Shown in pieces: positions 24,956 through 32,589 of a stretch of 64,000 nucleotides of DNA (position 1 is the stretch's first letter; each line of letters begins with the position of its first letter). Position numbers and translations under genes: made by a program. Under the pieces are notes generated by a model. It was not told the DNA's origin, ran no database searches, and saw only the letters and a program-made list of their open reading frames with translations. The stretch is from Amycolatopsis sp. WQ 127309 (lineage in GTDB: Bacteria > Actinomycetota > Actinomycetes > Mycobacteriales > Pseudonocardiaceae), in the NCBI RefSeq assembly GCF_023023025.1, contig NZ_CP095481.1:3100001-3164000 (forward strand). Direction: 5' to 3'.

Positions 24956-26215
24956 CTCGGAGTCATGGGGTCGTTGCAACACCACCTCGATGAAAGGTGG
25001 AGTTGCCGATGGTTCGAGCGCATCGCTGGCTGCCCAGGTCAGTGCAGCTGGAGTTCTGGGACCACATCCGGGCAGGAAAGGCGGCGAAGCCGGCCGCGCG
25101 AGCGGCCGGCTTCGCCCCCGCCACCGGAGTCCGGCTGTTCCGCCACGCTGGCGGGGTGAGCAGCAACGCACCCACCCGCCCCGGTCCGCTCCGGTTGAGC
25201 ATCACTGAGCGGGACGAGATCGCCTGCCTGACCGCCGCAGGTCACGGGCCCCGCGCGATCGGCAGGATGATCGGCCGGTCGGCTTCGACGGTGTCGCGGG
25301 AGCTGGCCCGCAACACCGGCCTGACCGGGAACTACCGGCCCAGCAGCGCCCAGCACCGCGCCGAACACCGCGCGAAACGACCCAAGACCGCGAAGCTGGC
25401 CGCTGATCCGGTACTGCGGGCGGTGGTGCAGGCCGGGCTGAACCGCAAGTGGTCACCACGGCAGATCTCCGAAAGACTGGCCCTGGACTTCCCCGACCGG
25501 CCGGAGATGCGGGTGTCACACGAAACGATCTACCAATCACTGTACGTCCAAAGCCGCGGAGCGTTGCGCCGGGAACTGACCGCGGCGCTGCGGACCGGAC
25601 GAGCACTGCGGATGCCGAGACGGCAAACCCAGGCCCGCCGGGAACGACCGTCGGGCCGGATCCAGGACATGGTCAACATCAGCGAACGTCCCGCCGAGGC
25701 CGCCGACCGGGCAGTCCCGGGGCACTGGGAAGGTGACCTGATCCTGGGCAAAGACAACCGGTCGGCGATCGGGACGCTGGTGGAGCGTTCGACCCGGTTT
25801 GTGATGTTGCTGCACCTGCCCGACGGGCGAGACGCAGCCACCGTCGCCGCGGCGATGACCGAGATGATCGCGACGTTGCCGCCGTTGCTGCTGGGGTCGC
25901 TGACCTGGGATCAGGGCAAGGAGATGGCGCATCACCGGACGATCACCCTGGCCACGGGGCTGGATATCTATTTTTGCGATCCGCATTCGCCGTGGCAGCG
26001 GGGGTCCAACGAGAACACCAACGGTCTGCTCCGGCAGTACTTTCCGAAAGGCACCGACCTGTCTCAGCACACAGCTGAGGACCTGGCGGAGGTCGCGGCT
26101 GAGCTGAACGGGCGACCGCGGGAGACCCTCGGCTGGCGAACACCAGCCGAGGTCCTCACGAAGCTACTGTTGGATCAACCAACGACAGGTGTTGCAACCA
26201 CCGCGTGAATCCGCC
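24956..26215 (+). mobile_element. IS30-family insertion sequence, 1260 bp, intact
   Basis: Imperfect 28-bp terminal inverted repeats (24956-24983 and 26188-26215) share an inner GTTGCAACACC block. The flanking target duplication is AGG (24953-24955 and 26216-26218), matching the 2-3 bp typical of IS30 elements. One full-length transposase gene is present and its stop falls inside the right repeat. No frameshift is visible, so the element may still be active. It has inserted into the right arm of a palindromic repeat. Confidence 0.9.
25009..26208 (+). CDS. IS30-family transposase
   Basis: 399 residues from ATG 25009 (GGAG 6 nt upstream). N-terminal HTH (HGPRAIGRMIGRSASTVSRELARN, ~75-100), then the IS30 DDE core: Asp in GHWEGDLILG (~241), Asp in LTWDQGKEM (~300) and Glu in PWQRGSNENTNGLLRQYFP (~337). 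The length and motif spacing are those of a complete, probably active enzyme. Confidence 0.95.
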   Translation: MVRAHRWLPRSVQLEFWDHIRAGKAAKPAARAAGFAPATGVRLFRHAGGVSSNAPTRPGPLRLSITERDEIACLTAAGHGPRAIGRMIGRSASTVSRELARNTGLTGNYRPSSAQHRAEHRAKRPKTAKLAADPVLRAVVQAGLNRKWSPRQISERLALDFPDRPEMRVSHETIYQSLYVQSRGALRRELTAALRTGRALRMPRRQTQARRERPSGRIQDMVNISERPAEAADRAVPGHWEGDLILGKDNRSAIGTLVERSTRFVMLLHLPDGRDAATVAAAMTEMIATLPPLLLGSLTWDQGKEMAHHRTITLATGLDIYFCDPHSPWQRGSNENTNGLLRQYFPKGTDLSQHTAEDLAEVAAELNGRPRETLGWRTPAEVLTKLLLDQPTTGVATTA

Positions 26216-26304
26216 AGGCCTTCACGGCTTTCAGGCCCTGCAACGGCGAGAGCCCCGGTTCGTCGTGAACCGGGGCTCCTTCATGATGTGGTGGTGGAAC
26301 GCAG

Positions 26305-26553
26305 TCAGGCGCGCGAGCCGATCCGGCCGCGCAGCAGCGGGGCCAGGTCGATCGCGGTCTCCAGCGGGCGCGTCGTGCGCACGCCGTCGGAGTGCCGGGC
26401 CGGGACGTCGAGGTCCGTGGCCCAGGTGGTGGTCTTGCGCAGCGGCGCCTGGATCAGGCTGAAACCGAAGCGGTTCCGCAGTTCGGTCGCGATCCCTCGG
26501 CGGCCGCGGTGTTCTTCTTCACGTCGTAAGAGCGAGTTCAACCGGACGGCCAT
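26305..26553 (-). CDS. Hypothetical 82-aa protein
   Basis: ATG 26553 lies 3 bp after the stop of the small gene upstream (26557), so the two look co-transcribed. The product is Arg-rich and basic (LNSLLRREEEHRGRRGIATEL, then TRPLETAIDLAPLLRGRIG). No family is recognised. Its partner belongs to a group seen with DUF5753/DUF397 regulators, which suggests the pair is an accessory of the regulator at 21647, now separated from it by the IS. Confidence 0.5.
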   Translation of the reverse strand: MAVRLNSLLRREEEHRGRRGIATELRNRFGFSLIQAPLRKTTTWATDLDVPARHSDGVRTTRPLETAIDLAPLLRGRIGSRA

Positions 26554-26556
26554 CGT

Positions 26557-26826
26557 CTACACCCCCAGCTCTCGTCGCGGTGACCTGGCGGGTTCGCCGG
26601 TGGTCAGTCCGAGACAGGGTTCACAAGGCATGCCGACCCCGGGGGCCAGCCATTCGACATCGGTGCGGGAAAGCGCTTCCCCGCACTTGGTACGGATCAG
26701 CGCACTCGTGGCCGCGGTGGCCTCCACGCCGAAGACGTGGACCACCCGGCGGGCTTCACCGGCGGTTCCCTTGGCGAGCCTGCCCACGACGACGACGCCT
26801 GGTGGGGCACTGTCCTCGACGATCAC
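26557..26826 (-). CDS. Small Cys-containing protein (89 aa), actinomycete type
   Basis: GTG 26826 has a strong GGGGGAGGA site 5 nt upstream, better than the longer ORF start at 26979. The sequence has HVFGVEATAATSALIRTKCG followed by WLAPGVGMPCEPCLGL, i.e. one Cys plus a CxxC with GMPCExC spacing; small actinomycete proteins with this ending are often found beside DUF5753 regulators. A metal-binding role is possible. Function unknown. Confidence 0.55.
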   Translation of the reverse strand: MIVEDSAPPGVVVVGRLAKGTAGEARRVVHVFGVEATAATSALIRTKCGEALSRTDVEWLAPGVGMPCEPCLGLTTGEPARSPRRELGV

Positions 26827-27110
26827 GCTGGTCCTCCCCCATGAGGTACTGCGTTGGTGGATGGTGTGCTGTGCGCGGCCGGCGCGGCGATCGTGCCGCC
26901 CGCCGCATGCGGGTTGTCGTTCACCGACAGCGCCGCCCCCGGCCGATGCGATTAATCCTACTCCTGGAATAATCTTCATGTCGAGGCCGGAGCTAGTTGA
27001 TCACCCGCTTGGCCCTGCACTCTGCTCCATTGAGACACTGAGTAGCCGGGAGCGGGTACCTTCGACCAGGTTGCGGCCGCGCCCCCCATCGATCCACGGA
27101 GGTACGACCC

Positions 27111-27365
27111 ATGGCGGATTATCCGTCGTTCGCGGATTACGATCCGAGCACGGCCGTGTCCCTGTTCGAAGAGGCCGCGTGGGAGAAGTCGTTCGCCAGC
27201 GAGCCCAACGGCGGCAGCTGTGTCGAGGTCAACCTGGGTCGGGAAGGCCTGATCGGGGTCCGGGACACCAAGCTCTCGACCAGCCCGGTCTTCGTGTTCG
27301 ACTCCGCCGAGTGGGAAGCGTTCCTCGTCGCCGTGAAGGCGGGGCAGTTCGACCTGCCCGCCTGA
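27111..27365 (+). CDS. DUF397-domain protein
   Basis: 84 residues; GGAGG lies 9 nt before ATG 27111. DUF397 hallmarks: WEKSFASEPNGGSCVEV, then VGVRDTK-like GVRDTKLS, then SAEWEAFLVAVKAGQFD. DUF397 proteins are small partners, often antagonists, of XRE/DUF5753 regulators in Streptomyces and relatives. The regulator at 21647 is the nearest candidate partner. Confidence 0.9.
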   Translation: MADYPSFADYDPSTAVSLFEEAAWEKSFASEPNGGSCVEVNLGREGLIGVRDTKLSTSPVFVFDSAEWEAFLVAVKAGQFDLPA

Positions 27366-27415
27366 CGTATCCCTTGACTGGGTGATGATGATCACCCGAC
27401 CGTGTAAGAAAGTGA

Positions 27416-27454
27416 CGAAGGCCCCCTTCCCCTCTACGGAGAAGGAGGCCTTCG
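27416..27454. terminator. Bidirectional hairpin, diverged relative of the palindromic repeat
   Basis: A 14-bp stem with one mismatch (27416-27429 with 27441-27454) contains the GAAGGCC/GGCCTTC core shared with the 26-bp-arm palindromes. A smaller perfect hairpin (GGGTGAT-GATG-ATCACCC) precedes it at 27380-27397. Both lie between the converging ends of the DUF397 gene and the membrane-protein operon. Confidence 0.65.
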
Positions 27455-27496
27455 CGACGGCGTGGATACGGGCGACTGCCGTATGTGACCGATATC

Positions 27497-28042
27497 TCAC
27501 CCGATTGCCGGGAGCTCCCCTCCCCGCAACCGGCCACGGGTCCGGCGCCACGCCAGCACGACGATCACCACGAGCCCGATCAGCGGGAGCGTGCTGATCG
27601 CCCAGCTCAGCCCCATCGGCGGTCCCGGCTGTTCGAGCACCGGCAGCGCGCGCAGGTCGCCGGTGCCGGGCCCGGCCGGCCCGTTCACCACGAAGTGGAA
27701 CGTCCACTCGCCCGGCCGCGGCATCGAGCGGACGTCGAGCCCCCAGACCTCGCGCTTGCGCGGGTGCCGGACCAGCGCCTGGATCCGGTTCTTCCCGCCC
27801 TCCGGGTTGATCATCGTGAGCGTGCCGGACTTGTCCGCGATCCCGCCGTCGGGGATGAAGGTGAAGTCCAGCGACTGCTCCGCGCGCAGCGGCCAGGTGC
27901 TGAAGCCGATCGTCATCCGGTACGGGCCGGCCTGCACGTGCTCCGTGTGCACGATGTTGACGGGCTCGTACGCGTTCGCCGGCGCTTCGGTGGCGAACAA
28001 CAGCCCGGCCACGGCGGCCATAGCCAGAAGTGCCTTACGCAT
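27497..28042 (-). CDS. Secreted, C-terminally anchored protein (operon gene 4)
   Basis: 181 residues. Signal peptide (MRKALLAMAAVAGLLFATEA, cut near ANA-YEP), an extracellular beta-rich domain (~25-145; YRMTIGFSTWPLRAEQSLDF, PGEWTFHFVVNGPAG) and a C-terminal membrane helix (~150-170) before a basic tail. This topology resembles CopC/YtkA-like periplasmic domains held at the outer membrane face. The start overlaps the end of the polytopic gene by 8 bp. It belongs with the three upstream genes of the 27.5-31 kb operon. Confidence 0.75.
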   Translation of the reverse strand: MRKALLAMAAVAGLLFATEAPANAYEPVNIVHTEHVQAGPYRMTIGFSTWPLRAEQSLDFTFIPDGGIADKSGTLTMINPEGGKNRIQALVRHPRKREVWGLDVRSMPRPGEWTFHFVVNGPAGPGTGDLRALPVLEQPGPPMGLSWAISTLPLIGLVVIVVLAWRRTRGRLRGGELPAIG

Positions 28043-29177
28043 CAGCGGTTTCCCCCTTCTTCGCGGGTGCCAGCAGGCAGAGCATCCCGCCGAACCGCCA
28101 CCCGGCGAACCCGCCGAGCAGCCCCAGCGCCGCGCTGAGCACGGCGGTCGTCGTCAGGTACCAGACCGGCGGCACGTGCGCGCCGGTGTAGAGCATCGCG
28201 CGCTGCAGCGGCAGGCTCAGGCCGATCAGCAGCCCGGCGACCCCGCCGACGACCACCGAAACGCGGCCCACGGGCCAGCCGCGACGACGGCCGAGCAGGT
28301 AGCCCAGCTCCATCAGCGCGGCCACCGGCAGCAACGCCATCGGCGTCAGCGACGGCATCTGCGGCACCGCGGTGACCACGTCGCGCATCGGCAGGCCGAC
28401 GAGATCGGCGTAGGACTGCGCCGCCCACGGCGAAAACCACCAGAAGACCGCCTGCACGACCGCGACCATCGCCGCGGTGCCGAGCGCCCCACCCGGGCGC
28501 CGCAGGAATCCGGCGCCGACCGCGACCAGCAGCACCGCCATCATCGAGCAGCCGATCGAGACGGCGTCGGCGTAGTCGTCCGGCACCTGCTGCAAACCGA
28601 GCGCCAGCACCGGTCCGAAGGTGAGCAGCACGGTGAGCGACGCCAGCGTGCCGACCCGGCCCCAGCGGTGTTCGCGAGCCGCGGCGAACACCGCGGTCGT
28701 GCCGATCAGCGACACCGTGATCGACAGCAGCAGGCCGATGTGCGGCGGCGAGTCGATCACCGCGTCGAAGCCGTAGAGGCCGTGCCACCACTGGTCCCAG
28801 AGGCCGTACACCAGGAACGTCGCGGCGCCGACCCCCGAGACCAGGTAACCGATCGGGGCCGCGAAGGTCCTGCCGAACACGTTGACCACGCGCCCGCCGA
28901 CCCGCGGGTCGACCGGCCGGCCCGCGCGCCGCGCCGCCGTCGTCAGCAGCACGACGGCGAGGCTCGCCAGGCCGACGACCGCGCTGCCCGCGTACAGGAA
29001 CAGGTGCGGCAGCGTGAAGAACGTGTCCGGCCCGACGTCGCTGTGCCACTGGATGTCCCAGGTCAGCCCGACCAGTGACAACAGCGAACCGCCGAGCACG
29101 ACGTTCGCCGGCAGCAACCCCGTTCGCGCCTGTTTCGCCACCGACGTGGTGTGCACGCCGGATGCGGTGAGATCCAT
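28035..29177 (-). CDS. Polytopic membrane protein with conserved-looking His/Trp motifs (operon gene 3)
   Basis: 380 residues from ATG 29177, about ten hydrophobic helices. Striking membrane-face motifs: LTWDIQWHSDVGPDTFFTLP followed by H (~30-50), LWDQWWHGLYGFDAVIDSPP followed by H (~120-140) and WWFSPWAAQSY (~255). Paired Trp-His clusters near helix ends are the kind of feature used for metal or heme ligation, though no known heme-copper signature is complete. Family not recognised. Encoded between two secreted YtkA/CopC-like proteins, so transport or delivery of a metal is the favoured inference. Confidence 0.75.
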   Translation of the reverse strand: MDLTASGVHTTSVAKQARTGLLPANVVLGGSLLSLVGLTWDIQWHSDVGPDTFFTLPHLFLYAGSAVVGLASLAVVLLTTAARRAGRPVDPRVGGRVVNVFGRTFAAPIGYLVSGVGAATFLVYGLWDQWWHGLYGFDAVIDSPPHIGLLLSITVSLIGTTAVFAAAREHRWGRVGTLASLTVLLTFGPVLALGLQQVPDDYADAVSIGCSMMAVLLVAVGAGFLRRPGGALGTAAMVAVVQAVFWWFSPWAAQSYADLVGLPMRDVVTAVPQMPSLTPMALLPVAALMELGYLLGRRRGWPVGRVSVVVGGVAGLLIGLSLPLQRAMLYTGAHVPPVWYLTTTAVLSAALGLLGGFAGWRFGGMLCLLAPAKKGETADA

Positions 29178-29191
29178 TTCCCCCGACCTTT

Positions 29192-29584
29192 CTATTTGAC
29201 CAGCAACGGAAAGACGACCTGCGCGGGCCCGCCCGGGCCCTGCAGCGAGACGGTGATCTCCCACTGCCCGGACATCGGCAGCCCGACGTCCGCGGCGCGG
29301 AAGCGGCCGGGCCCGTCCGGCCCGGCGGCCACGGGCGCGAGCGCGTGCCCCATCTGCGCCATGACCGGCGCGACGGTGACGGCTTCGGGCGCCGGCCCGG
29401 TCACCGCCACCGCGAACGTGTTGCCGCCGATGCGCGGCTGGTCCGCGGAGAACTGCACGGTGTACGGGCCGGAAGTCGCTTGCTGCGTGGTGGGTTTCGC
29501 GCCGCTGCCACCCCACAGCAGCCAGGCGGCCCCGGCCGCGACGACCAGCGCGACCACGGTGATCAGCAACGTCGGGCGTTTCAT
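29192..29584 (-). CDS. YtkA/FixH-like membrane-anchored protein (operon gene 2)
   Basis: 130 residues from ATG 29584, overlapping the upstream stop (ATGA). One N-terminal helix (LLITVVALVVAAGAAWLLWG) and an extracellular YtkA-like beta-sandwich (~35-130; YTVQFSADQPRIGGNTFAVAV, VMAQMGHALAPV, MSGQWEITVSL). The Met-x-Gln-Met-Gly-His segment is a plausible Met/His metal site. YtkA-like domains are often associated with copper delivery and cytochrome-oxidase assembly. Confidence 0.75.
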   Translation of the reverse strand: MKRPTLLITVVALVVAAGAAWLLWGGSGAKPTTQQATSGPYTVQFSADQPRIGGNTFAVAVTGPAPEAVTVAPVMAQMGHALAPVAAGPDGPGRFRAADVGLPMSGQWEITVSLQGPGGPAQVVFPLLVK

Positions 29585-30981
29585 CGGGCGGCTCCTGTCG
29601 TCGGGACGTCGACCACCACGGGGATGGTGAGCACGCGGTAGCCGCGTTCGGCCTGCAGCCAGATCCGGTACCGGCCGGGCGTGGCGAAGGTGTAGGTGAA
29701 GCTGACGTCCGGGCCGTAAGCCGCGACCGTCTCGTCGGGCCGGTCGAGCTGGCCCGCGACCGGCGGGATCATGGCGTGGACGTGCGCCCACGTCGGGGCT
29801 TTCGCGGCGGCCGCGCCGACGTCCGGCCCGGTGATCGGCCCGGCGATGATGAGGTGCCCGAGCATGCCCAGCCACGGCTGGAGGTCGCCGGCAGGGAAGT
29901 GTGCGGTCACGGTGGTCGGCGTGCCGGGGGAGATCGTGAGGTCGACCGGGGTGCCGTCGATCGTGCGCTTTCCGGCGCCGGGCGGTTCGGGCGTGGGCGC
30001 GGCGGTGCCCCGCACGTCCACTGTGGACCGGGCCAGCTGGACGCCGCCGCCGCGCCGGACGAGTTCCGCGGCCACGGCGTACGTGCCCGCTTCCGGATCG
30101 GCCAGCCGGACGCGGTAGTCGCCGGGGCCGACGCGCACCGGGTGCAGGTGGCTCATCCGCCCCGACGGCGAGACGAGGACCAGGTGCACCAGCGCGTTGT
30201 CGTGGATGAGCAGGTCGTCGACCGGCAGCCCGGTGGCGCCGTCGGTGAGCGCCAGCCGCAGGTCGCCGGCTTCGACGCGCACCGCGAGGTTCACCGGCGG
30301 CCGTGAGTAGTCCACAGTGGACAACTGGGCGTTCGCGTACGGGTCGGTGACGTTGTCGAACGTCGGGTCGAGCTGACTGCCGGGCGCGGGTGGCGGGGGA
30401 GTGCTCGCCGACAGCAGCGCGCCGGTGACCGCGACGGCGAGGGCGGCGACCATGCCGCCCGCCGGGATCAGCGCGAACGCCGTCCGCCGCGCCCGGACCC
30501 CGACGGCCAGCGCGAGCAGCAGGAACACCCCCGCCGCGACGAACCCGCCGTAGGTCGCCCTCTCCCACGGCGGCACGACGCGCGCGGGCACGAGGAACGG
30601 GATCGTCGCGGCCGGCCCGGTGCCGTCGCTCAGCGAAAGCAGCCACGGCCCGGGCTTGCCGACCTCCAACGTCCCCGGGTACACGCCCGGCTCGGCGCCG
30701 AGGACGACGTCACCCCGCGAGGTCACGACGCCGTCGGCCGCGACGGCCAGGTGCAGCGTGCCGGGTGCGGTGCCCTGGTGCGTCACGACGTCGACCCGCA
30801 GTGGCGACGGCGTCGTGTCGACCCGCCGGATGATCACGGTCAGCTCGCGCGCGCCGAGCGTCTGCGCCACCTGGACGTCGGCGCCGGTCGGCGCGCCGTC
30901 GGCGTGCGCGGTCCCCGTGCCGAGCGCGATCCCCAGCAAGGCCAGCAGGAGCAGCAAAGTCGCTTTAGGTGTGGTCCCCAT
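29581..30981 (-). CDS. Secreted/membrane protein with His-rich extracellular repeats (operon gene 1)
   Basis: 466 residues. Signal peptide (TLLLLLALLGIALGTGTAHA), an extracellular domain (~30-140), two membrane helices (~148-165 and ~172-195), then a long extracellular C-terminal part (~200-466). In that part, LVHLVLVSPSGRMSHLHP (~275) and MLGHLIIAG ... WAHVHAMIPP (~380-410) form a two-part His/Met pattern like putative metal-binding proteins whose paired domains read HLxVVxxDLxxxxHxHP and GHxVxL...xHVHP. First gene of the four-gene operon. Copper is the likeliest ligand by analogy; this is inference. Confidence 0.75.
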   Translation of the reverse strand: MGTTPKATLLLLLALLGIALGTGTAHADGAPTGADVQVAQTLGARELTVIIRRVDTTPSPLRVDVVTHQGTAPGTLHLAVAADGVVTSRGDVVLGAEPGVYPGTLEVGKPGPWLLSLSDGTGPAATIPFLVPARVVPPWERATYGGFVAAGVFLLLALAVGVRARRTAFALIPAGGMVAALAVAVTGALLSASTPPPPAPGSQLDPTFDNVTDPYANAQLSTVDYSRPPVNLAVRVEAGDLRLALTDGATGLPVDDLLIHDNALVHLVLVSPSGRMSHLHPVRVGPGDYRVRLADPEAGTYAVAAELVRRGGGVQLARSTVDVRGTAAPTPEPPGAGKRTIDGTPVDLTISPGTPTTVTAHFPAGDLQPWLGMLGHLIIAGPITGPDVGAAAAKAPTWAHVHAMIPPVAGQLDRPDETVAAYGPDVSFTYTFATPGRYRIWLQAERGYRVLTIPVVVDVPTTGAAR

Positions 30982-31076
30982 CGTGGTCTGAACCTAGCGA
31001 CGTCGCGGGGTGGCGGGCGTCACGGCGGCGAGGGAACCTCGGTCCCCTCCCCGGGGGACCCGGACCCCCGGGGATC

Positions 31077-31913
31077 TCAGGGGTTCAGGAATTTCCGCAG
31101 GTGGGAGACGACTTCGCCGGGCTGCTCCTCGGGCAGGAAGTGCCCGCACTCCGCGAGCGCGACGCCGGTGACGTCGGTCGCGTACTCCCGCCAGATCTCC
31201 AGCGTCGGCAATGTGCCGAGCAGGCCGTTCGCGCCCCACAGCGCGAGAACCGGCTGGGTGAGCCGCTTTCCGGCGGCGAAGTCGGCGTCGTCGAGCCCGG
31301 CGTCGTCCGGGAAGGAGGCGCGGTAGTCGTCGAAACCGGCCCGCAGCGCGCCGGGCTGGGAGAACGCGCGGACGTACTCGGCGACGGCGTCCGGGTCGAG
31401 GGTGTGGCGCTGGTAGGTCCAGCGCTCGTAGAAGTAGCCGAGGTAGCCGGCGATGTTCTGGCCGGCCAGCAGCTCCGGCAGGTCGGGCTGGAGGTGGAAG
31501 AGCCAGTGCCAGTAGGCCTTCGCGACGCCGGTGTCGAGGCGCTGCCACATCGCGCGGGTCGGCGCGATGTCGAGCACGGCGAGGCGTTCGACCTGGTCCG
31601 GGCGGTCGAGGGCCCAGCGGTGCGCGACGCGGCCGCCGCGGTCGTGCCCGGCGACGGCGACTCGCTCGTAGCCGAGGTGCTCGGCCAGCGCGGCGACGTC
31701 GGCGGCCATGGTGCGCTTGTCGTAGCCCGACTTCGGCTTGTCGGTGCGGCCGTAACCACGCAGGTCGGGGGCGATCACGGTGTGCGTCTCGGCCAGCGGT
31801 TCGAGGACCTTGTGCCAGCAGTGCGACGTCTGCGGCCAGCCGTGTAGCAGGAACAGTGGCGGACCGTCGCCGGCGCGCAGGTAGTGCATCCGCAGGTCGT
31901 TCACCGTCGCCAT
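31077..31913 (-). CDS. Haloacetate (fluoroacetate) dehalogenase-like alpha/beta hydrolase
   Basis: 278 residues from ATG 31913; ATG 31931 is in frame but lies inside an operator. Oxyanion LLHGWPQTSHCWH, catalytic nucleophile Asp in GHDRGGRVAHR (~105), an acidic residue in the cap region and the final His in ECGHFLPEE (~258). The cap segment AYWHWLFHLQPDLPE matches the His-Trp halide-binding site of fluoroacetate dehalogenases, unlike plain epoxide hydrolases, which need cap tyrosines. Predicted reaction: hydrolysis of haloacetates to glycolate; the exact substrate is uncertain. Divergent to a CGNR regulator with paired operators between. Confidence 0.8.
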   Translation of the reverse strand: MATVNDLRMHYLRAGDGPPLFLLHGWPQTSHCWHKVLEPLAETHTVIAPDLRGYGRTDKPKSGYDKRTMAADVAALAEHLGYERVAVAGHDRGGRVAHRWALDRPDQVERLAVLDIAPTRAMWQRLDTGVAKAYWHWLFHLQPDLPELLAGQNIAGYLGYFYERWTYQRHTLDPDAVAEYVRAFSQPGALRAGFDDYRASFPDDAGLDDADFAAGKRLTQPVLALWGANGLLGTLPTLEIWREYATDVTGVALAECGHFLPEEQPGEVVSHLRKFLNP

Positions 31914-31918
31914 GTTCC

Positions 31919-31975
31919 CTAACCGGTTCATGGGGTTAGACGGTACGCGGGGTTCTAACCGCATTCAAGGGTTAG
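31919..31975. promoter_or_regulatory. Paired operators CTAACC-N9-GGTTAG
   Basis: Two inverted repeats with perfect 6-bp arms and identical 9-bp spacers: 31919-31939 and 31955-31975, centres 36 bp apart, between the divergent dehalogenase and CGNR genes. The first covers a possible start codon of the dehalogenase; the second ends just before the ribosome-binding site of the CGNR gene. Likely binding sites of the CGNR protein. Confidence 0.75.
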
Positions 31976-31984
31976 GATGAAGGC

Positions 31985-32530
31985 ATGGAATGGGTCTTCG
32001 ACGGCGGCCGCGCGTGCCTCGACCTGGTCAACACGCGACGCTCCCGGCACACCGAGGGCGTCGAGCTGCTGACCGGTCCGGACGCGCTGGCCGAGTGGCT
32101 CGGCCTGGCCGGCTTCACGACGGGCGCGGTCACGGCCGGGAACGTCCTGGCGGCGAAGGCGTTGCGCGAGGCGATCGACCGCGTGCTGCTCACCCGGTTG
32201 CCCAAGTGGAAGGACGTCGACCTGGTGAACACCACGGCCGCCGCGGCCCCGGCCGCACCCCCGCGGCTGGCGTTCGGCGACGGCGGGTTGTGTCGCGAAG
32301 TCCCGACGCCGCCGGACCCGGTGGCGTCGGCGTTCGCGGCGTTGGCGGCGGACGCGATCGACCTCGCGCCAAGCGGCGCCGCGGTCCGCATCTGCGCGGC
32401 CGACGACTGCGGCCTGCGCTTCAGCGACGCGTCCCCCCGGCGCAACCGCCAGTGGTGCTCGATGGCCCGCTGCGGCAACCGCGCGAAAGCCCGCGCCCAC
32501 TACGCCCGGCTCCGCTCCGACACCCCCTGA
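31985..32530 (+). CDS. ABATE-domain/CGNR zinc-finger transcription factor
   Basis: 181 residues. N-terminal ABATE (stress-induced) domain (~1-130; WVFDGGRACLDLVNTRR) and C-terminal CGNR zinc finger (~135-175): CAADDCGLRF, WCSMARCGNRAKARAHY with four Cys. CGNR proteins are DNA-binding regulators common in actinobacteria, usually next to their target enzyme. Here the divergent dehalogenase is the evident target. A second family member lies at 45948. Confidence 0.88.
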   Translation: MEWVFDGGRACLDLVNTRRSRHTEGVELLTGPDALAEWLGLAGFTTGAVTAGNVLAAKALREAIDRVLLTRLPKWKDVDLVNTTAAAAPAAPPRLAFGDGGLCREVPTPPDPVASAFAALAADAIDLAPSGAAVRICAADDCGLRFSDASPRRNRQWCSMARCGNRAKARAHYARLRSDTP

Positions 32531-32589
32531 CGCCCCAACCGCAACTTTCTCAGCGAAAGCTCCACCGGAGACGCTGAGCGGCACTTTCC

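Larger units (their letters stand above)
24910..26231. repeat. Second copy of the 26-bp-arm palindrome, split by the IS element
   Basis: The left arm is 24910-24935 and the loop TCTTATG is 24936-24942. The right arm is divided into 24943-24955 and 26219-26231. Joining the halves and removing the IS and one AGG duplicate restores a perfect 26-bp stem identical to the copy at 18897-18955. Confidence 0.85.

Noticed and set aside
24997..25008. Upstream GTG start for the transposase
   Set aside because: ATG 25009 is better spaced from the GGAG site; the GTG lies at that site itself.
18897..27454. CRISPR array
   Set aside because: The repeated palindromes are kilobases apart, not regularly spaced, and no cas genes are present; they are dispersed hairpins.
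30001..30330. CCACAGTGGAC and similar matches as DnaA boxes
   Set aside because: They occur inside genes as common Ser/Thr-Val-Asp codon pairs and lack the TTRTCCACA consensus; also seen at 42459 and 49384.
27497..30981. Operon encoding a standard cytochrome oxidase or known copper exporter
   Set aside because: No heme-copper oxidase, CopD or P-type ATPase signature is present; only YtkA/CopC-like and His-rich features can be seen, so function was left open.
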